Assembly: GCF_020166515.1 (NCBI RefSeq)
Contig: NZ_JAINZT010000005.1
Coordinates: 1 to 64,000 of the forward strand
Reading direction: 5' to 3'
Source of the DNA: Robertkochia flava
GTDB taxonomy: Bacteria; Bacteroidota; Bacteroidia; Flavobacteriales; Flavobacteriaceae
DNA length: 64,000 nt
The position numbers and the translations under genes are program-made. The notes beneath the pieces were generated by a model. That model was not told where the DNA came from, did no database searches, and saw only the letters and a list, made by a program, of their open reading frames with translations. This document shows positions 7,709 through 16,797 of this stretch, piece after piece; the stretch's first letter is position 1; each line of letters begins with the position of its first letter.

Positions 7709-10243
7709 TTAGAAAGGATAATTAATACCAATGTTGTATACGGCATTGCCAAAATTGTATTCGGAAAACCAGCGTTCAGGCCCTTCGAATGCGGGATTGT
7801 AGGTCTTGAAGCCCACATCGAAACGAAATACAAAATAACTGAAATCGTACCGGAGTCCGAACCCTGTACCCAGGGCAAGTTCTGCCAGGGAGCTCAGATC
7901 TTCAAATACGGCCTCCTCCTGGGTCACATTATCCAGGACATTCCAGATGTTACCGGCATCGGCAAAAACGGCCCCTTTAAACTGCCCGATAATTCCAAAG
8001 CGGTACTCCAGGTTCAGGGCGATCTTAAGGTTAGCTTCATTAAAATCATTGAGGTTGTCTACTCTTCCCGGTCCCAGGGAATAGGCCTCCCATGCGCGGT
8101 TATCGTTCGATCCACCGGCAAAATAAGACCTCAGGAACGGAATGCTTTCTGCATTGCCATAGGGGATGGCCAGCCCGAGAAAGCTTCGAAATGCCAGAAC
8201 CTGGTCCCGGGATAAACTCCAGTATTTAATGTAGTCGATATCGGTTTTGGCGAATTGAGAATACTGAACCCCGAACACCAGGTTTTTCCCGTCTTCCGTC
8301 TTGTCGTAGTCAACAAGGTTGCCAAGAAGGGACAGGGTATTTCCTGCCAGCTCCAGTTTCGTTCTGAACGAATAGAAACTATTGTCCTGAAATCCCTGTC
8401 GGTTATTCTTGGACCAGCTGAAACTCGATCCCAGGATCAGGTTGTTTGCTGTAAGTCGCTTTCTGCGTTCCTCGATGCGGTTAACCTCTTCCAGCTCGTT
8501 TTCGTTTACGGTGAAGTCGTTGGTTAAGACGTCATCGGTGAAGGCGGCTGTACCCTCCGGGATGATCAGGTCTCCCCTGGTATTGAAATAAGAGGAGGGA
8601 AGATCGCTTCTGTATCCTCTTGCAATATCATTGAGGTCATTATAGCTGTTGCGGTACACCTCGTAGTAGCGTTCCGTGTTCAGGTTTTTGATGTACTGGA
8701 TGTTGAGCAGCTCAAAAACATTCTTTCTGTATGCGTTGGGAGACCAGTTATACCGCAGGATGCCATTGAGACTTTGTTTGTCCAGACCGATGTTCTTCTG
8801 GAGAATACTACCTATTGACATCCGGGTTTGCGGGGCCATATACTTCGGGATAAAATCGGACGTATTGAAGGGGGAGACGATCCTTGGAAAATTAAGCCTG
8901 ATGTCTCCGGCAAATTCCGCAATATTAAAGAAGCTCTGGCTTGAATTGCTGAGCTCAGAAGAAGAACCTACAGAACCCCTGAGGGCAAACTCCAAAGTTT
9001 CGGCTCCGCGAAATATGTTTCTGCTCACCAGGGAGGTAGAGAAGGAAATTCCGATATCCTGGATATTGGAGTGGGTGACCTCCGGGTTAAATCCCAGTGA
9101 AAATCGTTTCCGGGGTGAGAGGTAGATGTTTGTATTGAGCAGCGAATCGGTACCCGGAACATATTCGTAGTTGATGTTCGGATACTTGAATGTTTGCAGG
9201 TTTCCGATCTGTCTAGAGGTCAGGGTTCGCTCCTGGTCCTTGTAAATATTCCCGGGGGCGATGGCCATTACATCGGTGAGCGCACTGGGCTTGTATTTTA
9301 GTTTGTCGTGAAACCAGATCACATACCCATCGTGGTGAATACTGTCTGTGGGTTCGGTTTCAAAGTTGTGATCGGCGTAGATGTTCACCTCCTTGATCTG
9401 GTGCACCTTGTAGGGTGTTACATTCTGGGTATCTCCCGAACGGGTAACCATGTTGTCGATGTTAACCGTTACCGGCATTTTCTGATCGTCTGAGGTGGCC
9501 AGGGTATCAGCTTCAAGATCAAAGGTGATGCTGGAGAGCTGAAACTTGTATATGCCCGAATTTAAGAAGAGTCGGTTTAGGCGTTCCCGTTCGGCATTGA
9601 AATTGGCAAGGTCAAACCGTTCGTTCATCTTCAGGTAGGAGGCCTCTTCGTATTTTTGGTATATGGAATCTACGGCCGGAGAGGGGATATAGGTTTTTAT
9701 AGTGTCCAGAAGGTAGGCGTCTCCTGTTTCCACAAAATAATTGATCCCTGCTTTTCGCTCGCCGTAATCGGCCGTGTCTTTTTCGAAAGCGACCTCAGAG
9801 TTGAAGTATCCTTTATTGTCATAGTACTGCTTGAGCCTTTTAACCGTGCGATTGGTGAGGTCTTCCCGGATAATCACCGGGGCTTCCCCGGTTCTGCGTA
9901 ACCATTCGTGAAATCGCTTTTTATAACTGCTGGCCTGGGCGAGTTGTTTGGCAGAAAGCATGCGTTGTTTGAAGTCCGGTTCTGCCAGGTCGGCCCTCAG
10001 TCGGGCATCATATATGGAATCTGAGTTGGCTTTAGCCAGGTTGTAGATATGCAGCCGGCTAAGACTATTGGGTTTTTGTAAAGGAATATTTTCGACTTCC
10101 GGGTCCTGGAGTTTTTCGCCATTCAGGAATATGGTATTTTTGCGTAATAGGTACTCCTCCTCATCCACTCTTTTTACAGCATTGCAGGAAGCGAAAATCA
10201 ATAATAACAGGAATACCGTTATTTTTACACAATGGTCTTTCAA
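7709..10243 (-). CDS. tamL: TamL-type outer-membrane assembly lipoprotein (BamA/TamA family)
   Basis: This is an Omp85-family protein of about 844 residues. POTRA-like repeats fill the N-terminal half and a C-terminal 16-strand-type barrel follows, with the hallmark RSYFAGGSNDNRAW motif and a terminal phenylalanine. Unlike classical TamA it has a lipoprotein signal (LLLLIFASC), which defines the TamL type of Bacteroidota. It is predicted to help outer-membrane protein insertion with TamB. There is no ATG at the N-terminus. The TTG at 10243 was chosen because it gives a tidy signal peptide (MKDHC...) and because the -7 element overlaps the alternative TTG at 10270. Confidence 0.88.
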   Translation of the reverse strand: MKDHCVKITVFLLLLIFASCNAVKRVDEEEYLLRKNTIFLNGEKLQDPEVENIPLQKPNSLSRLHIYNLAKANSDSIYDARLRADLAEPDFKQRMLSAKQLAQASSYKKRFHEWLRRTGEAPVIIREDLTNRTVKRLKQYYDNKGYFNSEVAFEKDTADYGERKAGINYFVETGDAYLLDTIKTYIPSPAVDSIYQKYEEASYLKMNERFDLANFNAERERLNRLFLNSGIYKFQLSSITFDLEADTLATSDDQKMPVTVNIDNMVTRSGDTQNVTPYKVHQIKEVNIYADHNFETEPTDSIHHDGYVIWFHDKLKYKPSALTDVMAIAPGNIYKDQERTLTSRQIGNLQTFKYPNINYEYVPGTDSLLNTNIYLSPRKRFSLGFNPEVTHSNIQDIGISFSTSLVSRNIFRGAETLEFALRGSVGSSSELSNSSQSFFNIAEFAGDIRLNFPRIVSPFNTSDFIPKYMAPQTRMSIGSILQKNIGLDKQSLNGILRYNWSPNAYRKNVFELLNIQYIKNLNTERYYEVYRNSYNDLNDIARGYRSDLPSSYFNTRGDLIIPEGTAAFTDDVLTNDFTVNENELEEVNRIEERRKRLTANNLILGSSFSWSKNNRQGFQDNSFYSFRTKLELAGNTLSLLGNLVDYDKTEDGKNLVFGVQYSQFAKTDIDYIKYWSLSRDQVLAFRSFLGLAIPYGNAESIPFLRSYFAGGSNDNRAWEAYSLGPGRVDNLNDFNEANLKIALNLEYRFGIIGQFKGAVFADAGNIWNVLDNVTQEEAVFEDLSSLAELALGTGFGLRYDFSYFVFRFDVGFKTYNPAFEGPERWFSEYNFGNAVYNIGINYPF

Positions 10244-10267
10244 TCGGGCAATTGGTTTGTTAAAGGT

Positions 10268-10275
10268 CAAAAATA
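10268..10275 (-). promoter_or_regulatory. -7 element for tamL
   Basis: TATTTTTG fits TAnnTTTG and lies 25 bases before the chosen TTG start. It overlaps the upstream TTG, which argues against that codon as the translation start. Confidence 0.5.
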
Positions 10276-10288
10276 CTACATTATTTGT

Positions 10289-11020
10289 ATGGTTGGTAAA
10301 AGTCAGATAAAACTAATAAAAAGCTTACGGCAAAAAAAGTATCGTGAAGAACACGGGCTCTTTATAGCTGAAGGGCGAAAATGCGTTACCGAGTTGTTGG
10401 ATTCAAACCTGAAATGCGAAGCTGTATATGCAGATGATTTCGGGATAATGAAGCAGATCGCTTTTGACTGTACTCCTGTGGGTGCTGCGCAGTTAAAGCA
10501 GATGAGCAACCTTAAAACACCGGCAGGAGTGCTGGGGGTGTTTGAAATTCCGTCGGAAATCAAGCCTTTAGCATCCGGAATTGCACTGGCTCTTGACGAT
10601 GTCAGGGACCCTGGGAACCTGGGAACGATCATCCGGTTGTGCGATTGGTTCGGGATTCCGCAGTTGGTGTGTTCTGTAACCACGGCAGACTGTTATAATC
10701 CGAAGGTAGTTCAGGCCACCATGGGGTCGCTGTCCCGGGTCCGGATCTCCTATGTCGACCTTCCGCAATTCCTGGCAAACGACAAGAGGCCGGTCTGGGT
10801 TGCTGATATGGATGGCGAGAACGTTTATGAGAGTACCCTGCCGGGAGAATTTATCCTTGTTATGGGAAATGAGGCCAATGGGATTTCTGCTGAAGTTGGA
10901 CGCCTGGCTTCCGGAATACTTAGTATCCCCCGCTTCGGGGCCCTGCATAAAACAGAAAGTCTCAATGTGGCAACGGCTACTGCGGTGCTGTTAAGTGAAT
11001 ACAGAAGGCATCACCCCTGA
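10289..11020 (+). CDS. TrmH/SpoU-family RNA 2'-O-ribose methyltransferase
   Basis: The 243-residue protein is a SPOUT-class enzyme that methylates the 2'-OH of a ribose in rRNA or tRNA. An N-terminal substrate-binding region (RQKKYREEHGLFIAEG) is followed by the three SpoU motifs: DVRDPGNLGTIIR, ILVMGNEANGIS and SLNVATATAVLLSEYRR. These form the knotted SAM-binding fold. The exact target nucleotide cannot be read from the sequence. The ATG at 10289 starts the usual MVGKSQIKLIKSL beginning. It is divergent from tamL, with starts only about 45 bases apart. Confidence 0.92.
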   Translation: MVGKSQIKLIKSLRQKKYREEHGLFIAEGRKCVTELLDSNLKCEAVYADDFGIMKQIAFDCTPVGAAQLKQMSNLKTPAGVLGVFEIPSEIKPLASGIALALDDVRDPGNLGTIIRLCDWFGIPQLVCSVTTADCYNPKVVQATMGSLSRVRISYVDLPQFLANDKRPVWVADMDGENVYESTLPGEFILVMGNEANGISAEVGRLASGILSIPRFGALHKTESLNVATATAVLLSEYRRHHP

Positions 11021-11027
11021 TCAAAAT

Positions 11028-11738
11028 CTACTCAAAGGTGAAATTGATGAATACCGCCCTGCTGTATAATCCGTCAATGTTTCCGGTCCACGGACTGTCT
11101 GCTTTTTCATCAGGGACCAGCTCATTGGATAAGGCGAATACCCCGCGGATAGAAGGCGAAAACTTAAAATAGTAGAAATAAAAATCGATCCCAAACCCTA
11201 ATTCGTAATAATAGGTATTGGTGGTCATCCGGAATTTACCCGACTCATTGTCTTCCTTGCTTTTTTCTTCACTGCTCAGGTTAATGGAGGTGGATACACC
11301 GCCAACCACATAGGGTTTAAAGTTCCCCAATCGCTTGGTGCTGGCTTTTAACAATAGCGGGATGTGGATGTAGGTCGACTTTACCTCCCTGAGGAAGTCG
11401 TTTTCATTGCTGAAGTTCGGGAAGCCCAGATCCCTTTGGGTGTAATAGAGTCCTGGTTCGATTCTTAGGTCCAGGTAATTATTCAAACGAAGCTCTCCGA
11501 TCAGGCCTACGTTAAAGCCTGTGGACTTTCCTTCCTGAATATAACTGATGTCTTCGTTAGTTTTGTAATCGATTTTGAAGCCGTATTGGTTAAACCCAAG
11601 GTAATACCCCCAGTTGAGTAACTTCTTGTCTTCGTTCTCCAGGTTGAGAATGGGATTTTCGTTGAATTGCGCCTTCAGGCCTGTTACAAGGAAAAGTGCG
11701 ATCAGGGCTACTATGGATGATTTGTTCACTGCGTTCAA
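11028..11738 (-). CDS. porT: PorT/SprT-like outer-membrane protein, type IX secretion
   Basis: The 236-residue protein has a signal peptide (SIVALIALFLVTGLKAQ) and an eight-strand-type beta-barrel pattern with alternating aromatic residues, ending in FINFTFE. PorT (SprT in Flavobacterium johnsoniae) is required for type IX secretion and gliding. I identify it by this size and pattern and by its place directly downstream of ubiE, an order I recall from other Bacteroidota. A generic porin-family barrel protein remains possible. Its gene follows ubiE by 65 bases on the same strand. Confidence 0.7.
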   Translation of the reverse strand: MNAVNKSSIVALIALFLVTGLKAQFNENPILNLENEDKKLLNWGYYLGFNQYGFKIDYKTNEDISYIQEGKSTGFNVGLIGELRLNNYLDLRIEPGLYYTQRDLGFPNFSNENDFLREVKSTYIHIPLLLKASTKRLGNFKPYVVGGVSTSINLSSEEKSKEDNESGKFRMTTNTYYYELGFGIDFYFYYFKFSPSIRGVFALSNELVPDEKADSPWTGNIDGLYSRAVFINFTFE

Positions 11739-11803
11739 ATTGATTTACAGTTCTTAAATATAAAAACTATTAGGATACAACCGCGGAAACCTTCCTGAAC
11801 TTA

Positions 11804-12538
11804 TTATTTTTTGGAGGCCTGGTAAATGGTGGCGACCCCAAAGGTTTGCGGTTTGTCACTAACATTAATAAACCCTGATTTTCTCAAAATATTGTTGAAA
11901 GCTTCCCCGTAAGGAAAAACTGAGGCCGATTCTGATAGGTAGGCATAGGCCGAGCGGTCTTTGGAAAATATCCGTCCAATGAGGGGGAGGAGTGTTTTGC
12001 TGTAGATCCGGTACCCCTGTTTAAAGGGGAATTTTACAGGGACAGAAGTTTCCAGAACCATAAAGATTCCTCCGGGTTTCAGTACGCGACAGATCTCTGT
12101 AAGTCCCTTTTCCAGATGTTCAAAGTTGCGTACTCCAAAGGCCACGGTGATGGCATCAAAGGTATTTTCGTCAAAGGGTAAGGCTTCACTGTCTCCGATG
12201 ACCATGTCTATGCGGGAGTCCAGGTTTTTTTTACTCACCTTTTCCTTACCAACCTTAAGCATGCCCGGGGAGATATCCAGCCCGGTTATTTTCGCCTGCG
12301 GAACAGCCTCAGCGATCTGAATGGCCAGGTCGCCGGTACCGGTGGCGATGTCGAGAACGGTCAATGGCCGGGATGCTGCTATGGCGGCAACCACTTTTTT
12401 ACGCCATTTGACGTCAATACCAAAAGAGATCACCCGGTTCAGTCCGTCATAGTTGCCCGAAATGGTATCAAACATCTGGGTGACCTGCTGCTTTTTGCCT
12501 AAATCCGAATCCTTATATGGGGTCACTTTCTTTGCCAT
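11804..12538 (-). CDS. ubiE: Demethylmenaquinone methyltransferase
   Basis: This is a class I SAM-dependent methyltransferase of 244 residues that carries out the last C-methylation of menaquinone synthesis (MenG activity; UbiE in ubiquinone makers). The SAM motif VLDIATGTGDLAIQIAE and the family signatures KWRKKVV, AFGVRNFEHLEKGL and GYRIYSKTLLPLIG are present. The ATG at 12538 was chosen because a complete promoter lies just upstream and covers the longer frame. Menaquinone fits the Nqr and anaerobe-like respiratory quinone use of Bacteroidota. Confidence 0.95.
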   Translation of the reverse strand: MAKKVTPYKDSDLGKKQQVTQMFDTISGNYDGLNRVISFGIDVKWRKKVVAAIAASRPLTVLDIATGTGDLAIQIAEAVPQAKITGLDISPGMLKVGKEKVSKKNLDSRIDMVIGDSEALPFDENTFDAITVAFGVRNFEHLEKGLTEICRVLKPGGIFMVLETSVPVKFPFKQGYRIYSKTLLPLIGRIFSKDRSAYAYLSESASVFPYGEAFNNILRKSGFINVSDKPQTFGVATIYQASKK

Positions 12539-12552
12539 AGCGAAATTTTTGG

Positions 12553-12580
12553 CAAAGATAACATAATGCAGTAATCTCAA
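12553..12580 (-). promoter_or_regulatory. Promoter of ubiE (-33 TTG and -7 TATCTTTG)
   Basis: On the minus strand TTG (12578-12580) is followed after 17 bases by TATCTTTG (12553-12560), a full match to the Bacteroidota promoter pattern. The predicted start of transcription lies only a few bases before the ATG. Confidence 0.75.
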
Positions 12581-12634
12581 AGCCTTTAATGAAGAAAGCC
12601 ATCGGCTTTCTTAGTCAGAAATTTAATTTTAACA

Positions 12635-12642
12635 TATATTTG
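12635..12642 (+). promoter_or_regulatory. -7 element for trkA-trkH
   Basis: TATATTTG fits TAnnTTTG and lies 25 bases before the chosen trkA ATG. It makes the more upstream in-frame ATG at 12589 unlikely as the start. Confidence 0.65.
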
Positions 12643-12666
12643 CTTGAGAATAGCACACGAACTTCA

Positions 12667-14016
12667 ATGAAAATAATTATTGCAGGTGCTGGTGAAGTAG
12701 GGTTTCATTTGGCCAAATTACTATCCTTTGAATCCCAGGACATCACACTTATCGATATCGATAAAGAAAATCTCAATTACGCAGATACCCATCTTGACAT
12801 AAAAGTATTAAAAGGGGATGCCACCTCTATTTCAGTTTTAAAGGAAGCCCGGGTGGAAAATTCAGATCTGGTTATCGGGGTTACCGCTTCAGAAACCACG
12901 AACATCACCTTGTGTTTGCTCGCAAAGCAATTGGGTTGTAAACGTACCATTGCCAGGATTTCCAACACAGAATTTATTTACAATAAGGAAGAGCTTGGAT
13001 TTGCGTCCCTGGGCATAGATGAACTTATTTCTCCGGAGCAACTCGCTGCGGAAGAGATTCAGTTGTTATTAGACCAGAGTGCTTTTAACGACAGTTATGA
13101 ATTTGAAGACGGGGCCTTGATTATGGTGGGTACCAGTTTGCAGCGTACGGCACCATTTATTGGAAAAACCGTGAAGGAAGCTGCCAGTATATTTCCCGAG
13201 CTCCATTTTGTACCCATCGCCATACAGCGGTTCGGAACCCAGTACACCCTGATTCCGAGGGGAGATACCGTTTTTAAGGAAGGCGATCAGGCCTATTTTG
13301 TGACCTCCAAGGAAGGGGTGGACGAACTGTATAAGTTAACCGGGAAAACCCGGGAGGAGATCAGGAACGTAATGATACTCGGTGGTAGTAAGATCGGGTA
13401 TAAGACCGCCCGGGATCTCTGTGAAAGCAAATTCAACGTTAAACTTATCGAGAAGGATAAGGTCAAGGCTTTTGATCTGGCCGATATGTTGCCAAATGCT
13501 TTGATCATTAACGGAGACGGACGCAATGTGGAGCTCCTGGAAGAGGAGGATATTGAAGATATGGACGCCTTTATTGCAGTTACAGGAAATTCGGAAACCA
13601 ATATTATGTCCTGCCTGGTAGCCAAGTCCAAGAATATAAAGAAGACCATCGCCCTGGTTGAGAACATGGACTACTTCCAGTTGTCGCACTCTATCGGGAT
13701 CGATACCCTGATCAATAAAAAACTATTGGCGGCAAATAATATCTTTCGCCATGTCAGAAGAGGCGAGGTAGTGGCACTCACCCGGTTAAACAATCTCAAT
13801 GCGGAAATGCTTGAGTTTATCGTTAAGCCCTCCTCGGCAGTGAACGGGAAGGTTATTAAGGATCTCGATTTTCCAAGGTCGGCCATTATTGGTGGGGTTA
13901 TCAGAAATGGGGAAGGAATCATCGCCTTGGGAGATTTTAAAATTCAGGCCGGTGATCGGGTAGTGGTGTGTTGCCTGCCGCGTTCGATCTCCAGGGTCGA
14001 AAAATTATTTTTCTGA
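12667..14016 (+). CDS. trkA: Trk potassium uptake system, NAD-binding regulator TrkA
   Basis: TrkA is the cytoplasmic gating ring of the Trk/Ktr K+ channel. The 449-residue protein is a tandem of two RCK units. Each has a Rossmann nucleotide-binding fold (GAGEVGFHLAKLL near residue 10 and GGSKIGYKTARDL near residue 240) followed by a TrkA-C ligand domain. The ATG at 12667 gives the standard MKIIIAGAGEVG start. Its stop codon lies two bases before the trkH start, so the two are cotranscribed and probably translationally coupled. Confidence 0.96.
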   Translation: MKIIIAGAGEVGFHLAKLLSFESQDITLIDIDKENLNYADTHLDIKVLKGDATSISVLKEARVENSDLVIGVTASETTNITLCLLAKQLGCKRTIARISNTEFIYNKEELGFASLGIDELISPEQLAAEEIQLLLDQSAFNDSYEFEDGALIMVGTSLQRTAPFIGKTVKEAASIFPELHFVPIAIQRFGTQYTLIPRGDTVFKEGDQAYFVTSKEGVDELYKLTGKTREEIRNVMILGGSKIGYKTARDLCESKFNVKLIEKDKVKAFDLADMLPNALIINGDGRNVELLEEEDIEDMDAFIAVTGNSETNIMSCLVAKSKNIKKTIALVENMDYFQLSHSIGIDTLINKKLLAANNIFRHVRRGEVVALTRLNNLNAEMLEFIVKPSSAVNGKVIKDLDFPRSAIIGGVIRNGEGIIALGDFKIQAGDRVVVCCLPRSISRVEKLFF

Positions 14017-14018
14017 TT

Positions 14019-15515
14019 TTGATAAAGAAATTAAACACCCGGATCATTATTCACTTAATGGGGCTGCTTTTGCTCTTTAACGGGGTATTTATGCTGCTCG
14101 CTGCCCTGGTGAGTGCCCTCTATTCTGATGGATATACCATGGAGATCACCTTTGCGGGATTAACCACCATTATCCTGGGTACCCTGATGATGTACTATAC
14201 CCGTGAACATAAAAAGGAGATCAAGAAACGGGAAGGATACATGATCGTTACCATGGGCTGGTTATCCATGTCCCTGGTGGGGATGCTTCCCTATCTCTTT
14301 ACAGGAACCATTCCCTCGGTTACCGACGCTTTTTTCGAAACCATGAGCGGGTACACCACTACGGGGGCTTCAATCCTGAATGATATCGAGGTGCTTCCGG
14401 AAGGCATTCTTTTCTGGAGAAGCATGACGCACTGGATCGGTGGGATGGGGATCATTGTGCTTGCCATCGCCATTCTTCCACTTCTAGGGATCGGGGGTAT
14501 GCAGCTGTTTGCTGCCGAAGCTCCGGGCCCCAGTGCCGATAAGCTTCACCCCCGGATTACCGATACGGCAAAACGCCTTTGGTTCATCTATGTGGGATAT
14601 ACGGTGGCAGAGACCATCCTGCTTAAGTTGGCGGGAATGGATTTCTTTGACGCCATGAATCACGCTATGGCTACGCTCTCCACCGGGGGCTTTTCAACAA
14701 AGAACGCCAGTCTTGCCTATTGGAATGACAATCCTCTGGTGCAGTATATCGTGATACTTTTCATGTTTCTTGCAGGAACCAACTTCGTTTTAAGTTACTA
14801 TATGTTTAAGGGGAGGTTTTCCAAAATTTTCAGGGATAATGAATTCCGGTTTTATGCCCTGATCATCCTTATGGTTACTTTGGTGGCCACGGCATCTATT
14901 TATTTTCAGGCAGCTGTGGATGAGAGCGATTACCATCCCATGGTTTTTGGATCTGCAGAGAGTGCCTTCCGGCATGCTTTGTTCCAGGTGATTTCGGTAG
15001 TGACCACTACCGGATTCGTTTCGGCTGACTTTACCGGCTGGACGCCCTTCCTTACGGTGGTTTTCTTTGGATTGATGTTTCTTGGCGGGTCGGCCGGATC
15101 AACCTCAGGAGGGGTGAAGGTCGTGAGGCATATGCTGATGATCAAAAATGGCTTGCTCGAGTTTAAGAGAACCCTGCATCCCAACGCCATTATCCCGGTT
15201 CGGTTTAATGGTAAGATGGTGTCTGAAAATATTATTTTTAATATCCTCGGATTCTTTATACTCTATATGTTGCTGTTTATTATCGGGGCGCTCTTCCTGG
15301 GGGTGTTAGGACTCGATTTTGAAACAGCTATCGGGGGAGCAGCTTCTTCCCTTGGAAATGTAGGTCCTGCTTTCGGCGATCTGCACCCGCTGGCGAATTT
15401 CAGCGGACTGCCGGTTCTAGGCAAGTGGTGGTGTTCGTTTTTAATGCTTATAGGGCGTCTGGAAGTATTCACCGTACTGATACTGCTTTCGCCCATCTTC
15501 TGGAAAAAGATATAA
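14019..15515 (+). CDS. trkH: Trk potassium uptake system, channel subunit TrkH
   Basis: This is the membrane pore of the TrkAH potassium transporter, about 498 residues. The four filter loops of the K+-channel-like repeats are visible as TTTGAS, STGGFS, TTTGFV and GNVGPAF, each between pairs of hydrophobic helices. The start is taken as TTG at 14019, which gives MIKKLNTRIIIHLMGLLLLFNG, two bases after the trkA stop. The first in-frame ATG (14058) would remove the positively charged N-terminus. A strong terminator follows. Confidence 0.93.
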   Translation: MIKKLNTRIIIHLMGLLLLFNGVFMLLAALVSALYSDGYTMEITFAGLTTIILGTLMMYYTREHKKEIKKREGYMIVTMGWLSMSLVGMLPYLFTGTIPSVTDAFFETMSGYTTTGASILNDIEVLPEGILFWRSMTHWIGGMGIIVLAIAILPLLGIGGMQLFAAEAPGPSADKLHPRITDTAKRLWFIYVGYTVAETILLKLAGMDFFDAMNHAMATLSTGGFSTKNASLAYWNDNPLVQYIVILFMFLAGTNFVLSYYMFKGRFSKIFRDNEFRFYALIILMVTLVATASIYFQAAVDESDYHPMVFGSAESAFRHALFQVISVVTTTGFVSADFTGWTPFLTVVFFGLMFLGGSAGSTSGGVKVVRHMLMIKNGLLEFKRTLHPNAIIPVRFNGKMVSENIIFNILGFFILYMLLFIIGALFLGVLGLDFETAIGGAASSLGNVGPAFGDLHPLANFSGLPVLGKWWCSFLMLIGRLEVFTVLILLSPIFWKKI

Positions 15516-15540
15516 CCGGTTTACAGCCGGGTCATAAAAC

Positions 15541-15571
15541 AAAAAAACGAGGCGCTAAGCCTCGTTTTTTT
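15541..15571. terminator. Bidirectional terminator between trkH and the aminotransferase gene
   Basis: The stem AAAAAAACGAGGC/GCCTCGTTTTTTT has a five-base loop. It is usable by both convergent genes. Confidence 0.9.
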
Positions 15572-15593
15572 ATGGTAATTATGAGCTGAGGAT

Positions 15594-16781
15594 TCAGCTG
15601 AGTACTTCCTTGATTCTTTTAATGGCTTCCTGAAGTTCGGCCTCTGAAGCTGCATATGAAATACGTATACAGTTCGGGTTCCCGAAAGCTTCTCCGGTTA
15701 CAGTGGCTACAAGCGCCTCTTCCAGGAGGAGCAGAGAGAAATCGGTCGCGTTATTGATCGTTTTTCCCTTAATGGTCTTACCGAAGTAATAAGAAATGTC
15801 AGGGAATACGTAGAACGCCCCTTCGGGTACATTGAGGTTCATGCCGGGAATCTCACCCAGGAGCTTTAACACAAGATCCCTGCGTTCATGGAACTTGTCT
15901 ATCATATACTTGATATTGCTCACAGGAGCTTCGAGGGCAGCAATGGTAGCCCGCTGCGCAATACAATTGGCACCGCTGGTGATCTGCCCCTGAATTTTAT
16001 TACAGGCTTTGGCGATATACTCAGGCGCGCCGATATAACCGATTCTCCATCCGGTCATGGCAAAAGCTTTTGAAACCCCGTTTACGGTTACTGTTCTGTC
16101 GTACATGCCTTCACAGGCAGCCATGCTGTGGTGCGCATTTTTGAAATTTATGTGTTCGTAAATTTCGTCGGATACCACAATGATGCCGGGGTGCTTTCGC
16201 AATACCACTGCCAGGGCCTCCAGCTCTTCTTTGCTGTATACCGAGCCGCTGGGGTTGCAGGGAGAGCTGTACCAAAGCATTTTGGTCTTTGGGGTAATAG
16301 CCTTTTCCAGTTGTTCCGGAGTCATTTTGAAATCGGTATCGATCGAGGTGGGAACCTCTACCGGAACCCCTTCTGCAAGCTTGACGATCTCCGAATAACT
16401 TACCCAATAGGGCGCAGGAAGGATCACCTCGTCGCCGGGGTTGATCACCGCCATTGCTACGTTAGCCAGTGATTGCTTGGCACCTGTAGATACCACGATC
16501 TGTCCCGGTTGGTAATCCAGGCCGTTGTCTCTTTTAAATTTTTTAATAATGGCCTGCTTCAGGTCGGCATAGCCGTCAACAGGAGAATAGCTGTTGTAAT
16601 TCTGGTCGATCGCCTCTTTGGCAGCCTCCTTGATAAAGTCAGGGGTATTGAAGTCCGGTTCTCCTAAACTCAGACCAATAATGTCCTTTCCCTCAGATTT
16701 GAGTTCTCTGGCCTTGGCTGCCATAGCTAGGGTCGCAGAGGTACTCATTTGTAAGATCCTTTCAGATAAAGGGTTGCTCAT
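15594..16781 (-). CDS. Class I aminotransferase, probable aspartate aminotransferase
   Basis: The 395-residue protein is a PLP-dependent fold-type I enzyme of the I-gamma aspartate/prephenate aminotransferase kind. Key sites are SLGEPDFNTP, the NPSG motif in SSPCNPSGSVYS, VSDEIYEHI, the PLP lysine in NGVSKAFAMTGWRIGY, and the C-terminal carboxylate-binding arginine in CIRISYA. It would transfer amino groups between aspartate and 2-oxoglutarate, though tyrosine or prephenate substrates cannot be excluded. It lies 16 bases downstream of the desaturase gene on the same strand. Confidence 0.92.
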   Translation of the reverse strand: MSNPLSERILQMSTSATLAMAAKARELKSEGKDIIGLSLGEPDFNTPDFIKEAAKEAIDQNYNSYSPVDGYADLKQAIIKKFKRDNGLDYQPGQIVVSTGAKQSLANVAMAVINPGDEVILPAPYWVSYSEIVKLAEGVPVEVPTSIDTDFKMTPEQLEKAITPKTKMLWYSSPCNPSGSVYSKEELEALAVVLRKHPGIIVVSDEIYEHINFKNAHHSMAACEGMYDRTVTVNGVSKAFAMTGWRIGYIGAPEYIAKACNKIQGQITSGANCIAQRATIAALEAPVSNIKYMIDKFHERRDLVLKLLGEIPGMNLNVPEGAFYVFPDISYYFGKTIKGKTINNATDFSLLLLEEALVATVTGEAFGNPNCIRISYAASEAELQEAIKRIKEVLS

Positions 16782-16797
16782 AACGGATTTGAAATTT

